A stretch of 64,000 bases of DNA, from positions 31,069,368 to 31,133,367 of the forward strand of contig NC_072791.1 in the NCBI RefSeq assembly GCF_028583425.1, written 5' to 3'. Below, piece after piece: positions 58,346-64,000 of this stretch. The position numbers were made by a program, and so were the translations under genes. Below the pieces are notes generated by a model. That model was not told the DNA's origin and did no database searches. It worked only from the letters and a program-made list of their open reading frames with translations. How positions within the stretch are numbered: position 1 is the first letter of the stretch; each line of letters starts with the position of its first letter. This DNA is from Eublepharis macularius (lineage: Eukaryota; Chordata; Lepidosauria; Squamata; Eublepharidae).

Positions 58346-60400
58346 TTGGAGGCAGAAGTAGGTATCAGAAGATGTACCTTGGACTGGTTTAAATTGTTCC
58401 TCATGGAACAGACTCAAAAAGTTGCTATTGGAGACCAGCTATCTTCAGTGCAGAAATTATCTTGTGAGATTTCACAGGGTGCAGTCTTGTCCCCCATTCA
58501 ACCTCTTTGTAAAGCCCTTAGGAAAACTCATTTGTAGCAATGGAATTGGATGGCCTCAATATGTAGATGACAACCAGCTCTATATCTCTCTATCCAGATT
58601 CCCTGGTGATCCGGTAGAGGTACTGCATCACTACATGATAGCTGTGGTCAGTTAGCTGAAAGCGAACAAATTGAAAATGAACCCAAACAAGACAGAAGTG
58701 ATGCTGGTTGGGAATCCGGAGATATTGAAGGATATTGTGCTATCCATTTTCAGTGGGGTTCAGTTGATCCTTTCAGACTTGGTTAAGATCTTAGGGGTTA
58801 TACTTAATCTAGTATTGCTACTAGAGAAGCAAGTTTAGCTGCAAAGAAGTTTTCTTTCAACTCAGTCTAGCCCACAAGATGGCCCCCTACCTTGACTTGG
58901 CTGAACTGTGTAGGCTGGAGATTGGCATGCCACACAGCCTGCATTAGCTGACTCTCTGCATTCCTGCATTCTTGATTCCTGGTCGATTGGTACACCACCC
59001 AGGAACCGGGAAAGTAGTGTCTATATGTTTCATCTGAGCCTAGTAAGTCTCTTATCCTTCTCAGAGCACAATATTCCCATAGACTCTAAGTAATATTCTT
59101 ACATGTCTTAAAGGTCCACTGTGTTCCTCTCGCTATCATAGACAAGACAAAAGCCTGATCACAGCATATTTGCGTAGTTGGCTGTGACTGGTTCTGGAAT
59201 GTGTAACTATTGCTACAATTGTTGCTATAGACGGCTTCTTAATAAAACTCTCGCCTCCATGTTGGGGGGCCAGACTTTGCATCCAGATCTTGTCTCGTGT
59301 CGTTACTACAGAACTGGATCCACACCATGGTAATATTGAGATTAGGCTACTGTAAGACACTCTACATAGGTCTCCCCTTGATGTGAATTCAAGAGACTCC
59401 ATTTGGTACCGAATGCCGCAGTTTGGTTATTACTGGGAGCTAGACAGAGCATATATAATTAATCCCATTCTGTAATCACTATATTAGATACTCATCAGTT
59501 ACCAGGCTCAATTTAAGGTATTGGCTATAGTGTACAAAGCTCTACATGGCCTTCATCCATTTTATCTGCAAGTCCCAATAAGACTTGTTCAGAATGGCAT
59601 GCATGTTAAAATTATCAACCCGTCCTAAGCCTGTTTGATCACATATCTTTCTTAGCCTGTTTATGATGCCCCTGTCTTCCTTTCTACTATTCCTGTCACT
59701 AGCATACCATCACTAAACAAAATTTAAACTGTTTATTAGGTGGTAATGCAATAAAGTCCATTTGTAGTTGCTGGAAGAGAGCGCATATGTTCTACTGGGA
59801 CTTGTATGTGCTAGGGCACCTTCTGACAAGTTACACAATGTTGGGCTACCTTTTTTGCCATCCCATGGACCCCTAGGGCATACCAGGACTTTAAAATCTG
59901 AGCTGCCATTCTCCCTTTTTGCCCATGTGCAAAGCCTCCTGAGTAGTTTGAGCAAGTGAATAGAGGAGTGATCTGGGGCACACAGACCCATTGGTCTTAT
60001 TTCCAGCCTGGTGCCTTTTGCTGGAGCTCTGCCAAACACGCATGAGGGCCAGCACACATGGGCAATTCTGGAAGTAAAAGCTCAGATAAGAGGTGCGGCA
60101 AAAGAGGGCCATACTGGGCAGCATGTTTAGCCACATCAGCTTCTTTGCTCTGAGCAGGGATTTCTGCAGGTGCCACCCTGCAAATGGGTAAAATCAGCTA
60201 CTGTGTTGTAGCCCCCACCTTATGAAATGGCCTGCTTGATGAGGTTAGGAAAGCTCCCACTCTCTTGGCACCCCCCAAACAATGCAGAACTGAATTATTC
60301 AGGAGGGCCTTTTTACATAGGTAATAGGGCTGTACTGAAATGACATGGTTTTGAAAGATGCTTTGGCAAAGGGATAGGGTCTGTGTACTATACAACTATG
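58346..60400 (+). mobile_element. L2-like LINE, heavily decayed
   Basis: The plus strand encodes remnants of the same RT type: WFKLFLMEQTQKVAIGDQL (58,380-58,440), a broken PQGAILSP-like stretch, YVDDNQLYISLSRFPGDPVE (about 58,560-58,620), VYKALHGLHPF (about 59,530-59,570) and a final LLDEVRKAPTLLAPP (60,226-60,275). Many frame breaks. An AT-rich 3' region with ATAAATAAA runs to about 60,800. Confidence 0.8.
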
Positions 60401-60567
60401 CTCTGTCGTTGTAATTATGTTCCTACTATGTAATTTCTGCATTGACTGGTTTCATATTTAAATGTTTGGGCTTTTTTCAGGTTGTTTCAGCTGTTTCACA
60501 CTTTGGCTTGTTTTCAGCTTCTGCAATTTACTCTATTGCACTGTTTTATTGGGTGCTCCATGCTGGC

Positions 60568-60711
60568 TGATTCCGCACACGTTGGATAATGCACTTTCAA
60601 TGCACTTTATCAATCGTTTGAGGTGGATTTTTTGTTCCGCACACAAAAAAATCCGTTCCAAATGATCTATAAAGAGGATTGGAAGTGCATTATCCAACAT
60701 GTGCGGAATCA
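60568..60711. mobile_element. Foldback MITE, 144 bp, 5-bp duplication
   Basis: Terminal inverted repeats of about 40 bp starting TGATTCCGCACA(C/T)GTTGGAT, with CTGGC on both sides (60,563-60,567 and 60,712-60,716). A second palindrome, GGATTTTTTGTTCCGCACAC and its mirror, is in the centre (60,622-60,652). The end resembles the Harbinger-type end TGAATCCACATT at 8 of 12 positions. Inserted in the 3' part of the L2-like LINE. Confidence 0.85.
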
Positions 60712-60799
60712 CTGGCTGTTGATTATATTTTACTTACACTGTATAATCTGCTTTGAGACTCAGAGAGAAAAACAAACATTAAATAATGTAAATAAATAA

Positions 60800-61440
60800 A
60801 CTTTGTGCACTTAGAAAATTAGTGTGTCATCATGAAGATGTCTTTCTGATATTCTGGTTTTCTATATGCAGAAATTTTGGGGCTGGATGCAGACCAAATT
60901 TTCCATTCATGGAGTGGAATTTTCCTGCTTCCTGATCTTTGCAAAATGCTGCCTCTGGGGAATAGGGGAACATGCAGAATAACATGGGGATGGTTTATCA
61001 GAAAGAGGAAATTGGTGGAAATTTCCATTTTTGTCTGGATCCAATCAATTACAGCTAGAAATGTATTAAAACAAGCTTCCCTCTCTTGTTCTCTGAAGTG
61101 GTACACTCCTATGAGAGCTGCACCATGTGATTCTCCTGTTCATATCTCTTAATTGTCACTTTCAATAGAATTTGACGGATGTTTCCTAATGAAGGCTCAA
61201 CCCAAATCGTGACTCATTCAGAAATGCCAGAAAGGTTCCTCATCTGACCAAAACTGTTTTGGACAGTGAAGAGCTGTTAAAAGGCCTCCTTAGGCGCCTT
61301 GGTGTCTCTTTTCATTTTCCTGGAAAGCAAGAGTCAAGAGGAGGTGAGGCAGTGAGGGGAGAGAGTGTTGCAGTGTGGATACCATCCAGCTAGCAGAGAT
61401 GCTGCTGAACAACGTCATTTTGATGGTTGTTTTACCAAAC
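60800..61440. other. Intergenic DNA, no gene seen
   Basis: Unique sequence; no gene or defined repeat. Confidence 0.5.
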
Positions 61441-61444
61441 CATA

Positions 61445-62110
61445 TTTGATTTTTAAATTATTTACTATTATTTATTTATTTAGATTATGTCTATGCTACT
61501 TTTTCAGAGTCCTGCTTGAGGTGGCTTACAATTAAAATAATAAATTATCAATATAAAAAACAAGACATTAAAAACAAGACATTGGACACAAACAGCATAC
61601 CATATTTAAAAGGTGATAAGATGAAACCCCTAATTAAAAACCTGGGTAAAAATATGTGCTTTGACCTGGCACCGAAAATAAAGTAGATGCCAGGTAAGCC
61701 TCACGGGGGAAGGTATTTCAGAGGTGAGGTGCCACCACAGAAAATGCCCTGAATAGAATTGCCACTTGCCTCACCTCTGAAGATAAGGGCACAGAGAACA
61801 GGTCATGAGAGGCAGATCTAAACTGGCAGGATGGACAATATAGGAGAAGATGGTCCTTCAGATACCCTGGCCTCAAGCCATTTATGGCCCTAAATGTAGG
61901 AACAAACCATTTGAATTTTTCCTAGAAACACACAAGTAACTTGTGGAGATCTTTTAGTGGAGAACTAATACAATCCCTGTAACCACCCCCTAACAATAGC
62001 CTGGCAGCATCATGATGCCAACAATAGATGCTCTAGCCATGTGCCACAGCTATTAGACAGCAATGAGTGTACATCCCCAAGTTTAAAAGATACACTCAAC
62101 TGATTCAATA
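61445..62110 (-). mobile_element. L2-like LINE 3' fragment
   Basis: The minus strand gives the C-terminal RT-protein signature (AFSVVAPHL, then a frame-broken NTFPREAYLASTLF at about 61,690-61,755). A TATTTATTTATTTAG 3' tail lies at 61,468-61,485. Confidence 0.65.
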
Positions 62111-62114
62111 AAAG

Positions 62115-62580
62115 TTCATTGGTTGTCTCTTTATAGAGTTTTTCCTTTACAGGAAAGAGCATTGGACACTGATGCCTTTACTTTAAAATCTGCTTGTAAT
62201 GTTTTGTTAGGTAAATATTTTTGTGTGTTTTATCTGGGCTAATTAAGGTGGGGTTTTTGAATGTATGTTTACTGTGGTTAAAAATGCAGGCCTCTAAGAA
62301 AAGAAAGAAAGGGGCTGGATGGGTGAATGAAGCTTGCTGTGACTGGACTGCGTACCCTAGGGGGGGAAGAGTAAATTTAGTCAGAGTTGTTCTGAGGGAA
62401 TGAGTTCAGAGTGTGTGTGTGGAGAGCTGATTTGGGCTAAGAGGGAGAAGGGGTGAGGTGCTGTAATCTGTAATCTGCAACTAGGGGAAAAGAAGTGTTT
62501 GTGACTGAGTCCATTTGGAAACATTTGAAAATCTGTACCTGTCTTGAAACCAGTATGCTTATTAACTACTTTTAAACATT
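62115..62580. other. Intergenic DNA, no gene seen
   Basis: Unique sequence. No gene. Confidence 0.5.
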
Positions 62581-62583
62581 ATG

Positions 62584-63510
62584 CAGCTTGCCAACTTCTG
62601 TCACTTGCCCCCCACAGCCCTGCTTAGCTGGCTGGTGGGGGGGAAGGCATGGAGGAAGGGGAAGCACGCACGCTCTTGCGCTCCTCCATTGCGCTGGAAA
62701 ATGACATCATTTTCCGGTGTGACAAAGGACCTGTGGGTCGCACTGAATCATAGAATCATAGAGTTGGAAGGGGTCATATAGACCATCTAGTCCAACCCCC
62801 TGCCCAGTGCAGGATCAGCCTAAAGCATCTCTGACAAATATTAATCCAGCCTCTACTTGAAAACTGAAACCCAATTCATTAAAAAGTACCTCAGGATGGG
62901 TGATTTTTAATGAATCTGGCTTCAATGGAACCACCCATTGCACCAGAAGATATCATTTTTCAACACTACAGGGAAACTAGGGTTGCGCCAAGGCCCAATA
63001 CATTAAAAGTCACTTCTTTGGAGGCGATGTTCAGTGTTATCTGGCTTTGGCGCGACCTGCAGCTCTTGTTACACCACAAAACGGCATCATTTTTCCATGC
63101 AACAGGAAGCATGCACACGCAATGGTGGAGCACAGGAGTATGCTGGGTTTTGCTTGGTTTCAGAAGCCATTTTGATGAGATTCTTTTTAAGGAAAAGTGG
63201 TCTAAACAAATCAAGTAACTCAGACAAGTTGGTTAAGCTGGAAGAAGTTGAGTCTGATTGCAGAACCTTCTTAATGAAGGTGTTACAAGAAGTGAGCTTT
63301 GTTGCTAGAGCTGGTATGCCAGCGCAGTCAACAAATATTATTGTTGTTTTGGGAGAGTGAAAATCTTTGGGCTCACAGGAGTATGCACGCACAGTTGTGA
63401 ATCACGGGAGTGCTTTGTGCATGAGTGGGAGGTAAGTACCCCACTGCCTCCCAGCCCCCTGCCCCCAGGCCCCTGCCTGCCCAGTTTGGCCTCTGGGGGA
63501 CCTGGCAACC
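62584..63510. repeat. Composite repeat block
   Basis: Begins AGCTTGCCAACTTC and ends CCTGGCAACCCT, resembling the ends of the 226-bp MITE family at 51,658. Both sides carry TAAACATTATGC (62,572-62,583 and 63,511-63,522). It includes a CR1 3' end (62,747-62,845) and otherwise unclassified sequence. The right flank also has an imperfect tandem of ATTATGCTTATGAACT. Confidence 0.4.
62747..62845 (-). mobile_element. CR1 LINE 3' end fragment
   Basis: GAATCATAGAATCATAGAGT, then CTAGTCCAACCCCCTGCCCA, is the CR1 3' terminus on the minus strand, matching 49,843-49,935. Confidence 0.9.
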
Positions 63511-63749
63511 CTAAACATTATGCTTATGAACTACTCTGAAACCATTATGCATATGAACTTATACATACACTCTATTTCTGTTTAAATAAAGTTTGTTTTA
63601 TCAAGAATAAAGAATCCTTTTTTACCTCACAGACACCTTCACGTGCTGACTATTCTGTCATTCTACCAAATATAACAAAGCCTTCCTATACTACAAGTCA
63701 AACTGAGAAATCTAGGCTTCCCAGATACCCACAAATTCCCCGCCATTTT

Positions 63750-64000
63750 TCCCTCTGCCTGCCAATCACTGGCAATCAGTAGGAGGTGACAAGCTACCTG
63801 ACAATCACCTTCCACTGGCACACAACCTAGGGTGGTGTGTGTGCTCCCGGCTGGGTGTGATGTCGTCACTTCTGGAAGTGACATCATCACACTGGCCACG
63901 AGTGTGCTTCCACACTTTGCAAGGGGCCAATTTCAGGCCTAAAGAGGCCAATTCTTAAGGAACTGGCCCCACACAAGCTCAAGAGCACTCCCATTGCAAG
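63750..64000. repeat. Unclassified repeat with palindromic core, runs off the window
   Basis: GATGTCGTCACTTCTGGAAG and GTGACATCATCACACTGG form an inverted repeat around 63,868-63,890. Similar GTGATGTCA/TGACATCAT words occur at 38,390 and 49,035, so this is probably a dispersed family. The end is not in the window. Confidence 0.45.

Overview
The window looks like intergenic DNA from a squamate reptile, most likely a gecko-like lizard. The basis is the repeat mixture: a 5S-rRNA-derived SINE of the Sauria type, CR1, L2-like and BovB-like LINEs, a MIR/CORE-type tRNA SINE present in about ten copies, and many hAT-type miniature elements. I see no host protein-coding gene. Nearly every gene-like signal belongs to a transposable element.

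Layout. 1-20,030 is mostly unique DNA with scattered SINEs, one decayed CR1 (about 5.9-7.7 kb) and three hAT MITEs with 8-bp target duplications. 20,104-32,039 is an 11.9-kb PIF/Harbinger-type DNA transposon inside a 5S-derived SINE that keeps its own 13-bp target duplication (20,031-20,043 and 32,199-32,211). It carries three genes whose splice sites and open frames are intact by eye. Two are divergently transcribed Myb/SANT-type genes (250 and 370 aa, four exons each, all introns phase 1) that share a CCAAT-containing promoter region. The third is a two-exon HARBI1-like DDE transposase (448 aa) with its catalytic residues in place. 32.2-36.2 kb is unique DNA with a BovB tail and a tRNA SINE.

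36,484-48,328 is an 11.8-kb hAT transposon flanked by a perfect 8-bp duplication (GTAGATAC). It has a BED-finger hAT transposase on the minus strand (about 0.9 kb of codons, one single-base frameshift), TTCGGC-rich subterminal repeats, an array of a 171-172-bp satellite (ten occurrences of the unit), and a large duplicated module with 2.3 kb of SINE-bearing DNA between its copies. Two further hAT MITEs sit immediately to its right, so three hAT insertions used overlapping or abutting target sites.

49.2-64 kb holds CR1 copies, an L2-like LINE on the minus strand broken by two MITEs, a second decayed L2-like LINE on the plus strand, a 144-bp foldback MITE and more SINE/LINE debris.

How the genes fit together: in Harbinger elements the DDE protein acts with a Myb-like partner that binds DNA and brings the transposase to the nucleus. 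Two Myb-like genes of matching exon architecture beside one transposase suggest an internal gene duplication. The hAT transposase is the plausible past source of activity for the TAG-ended MITEs here, which share the start of its terminal repeat. All calls come from reading the sequence; no database search was run.
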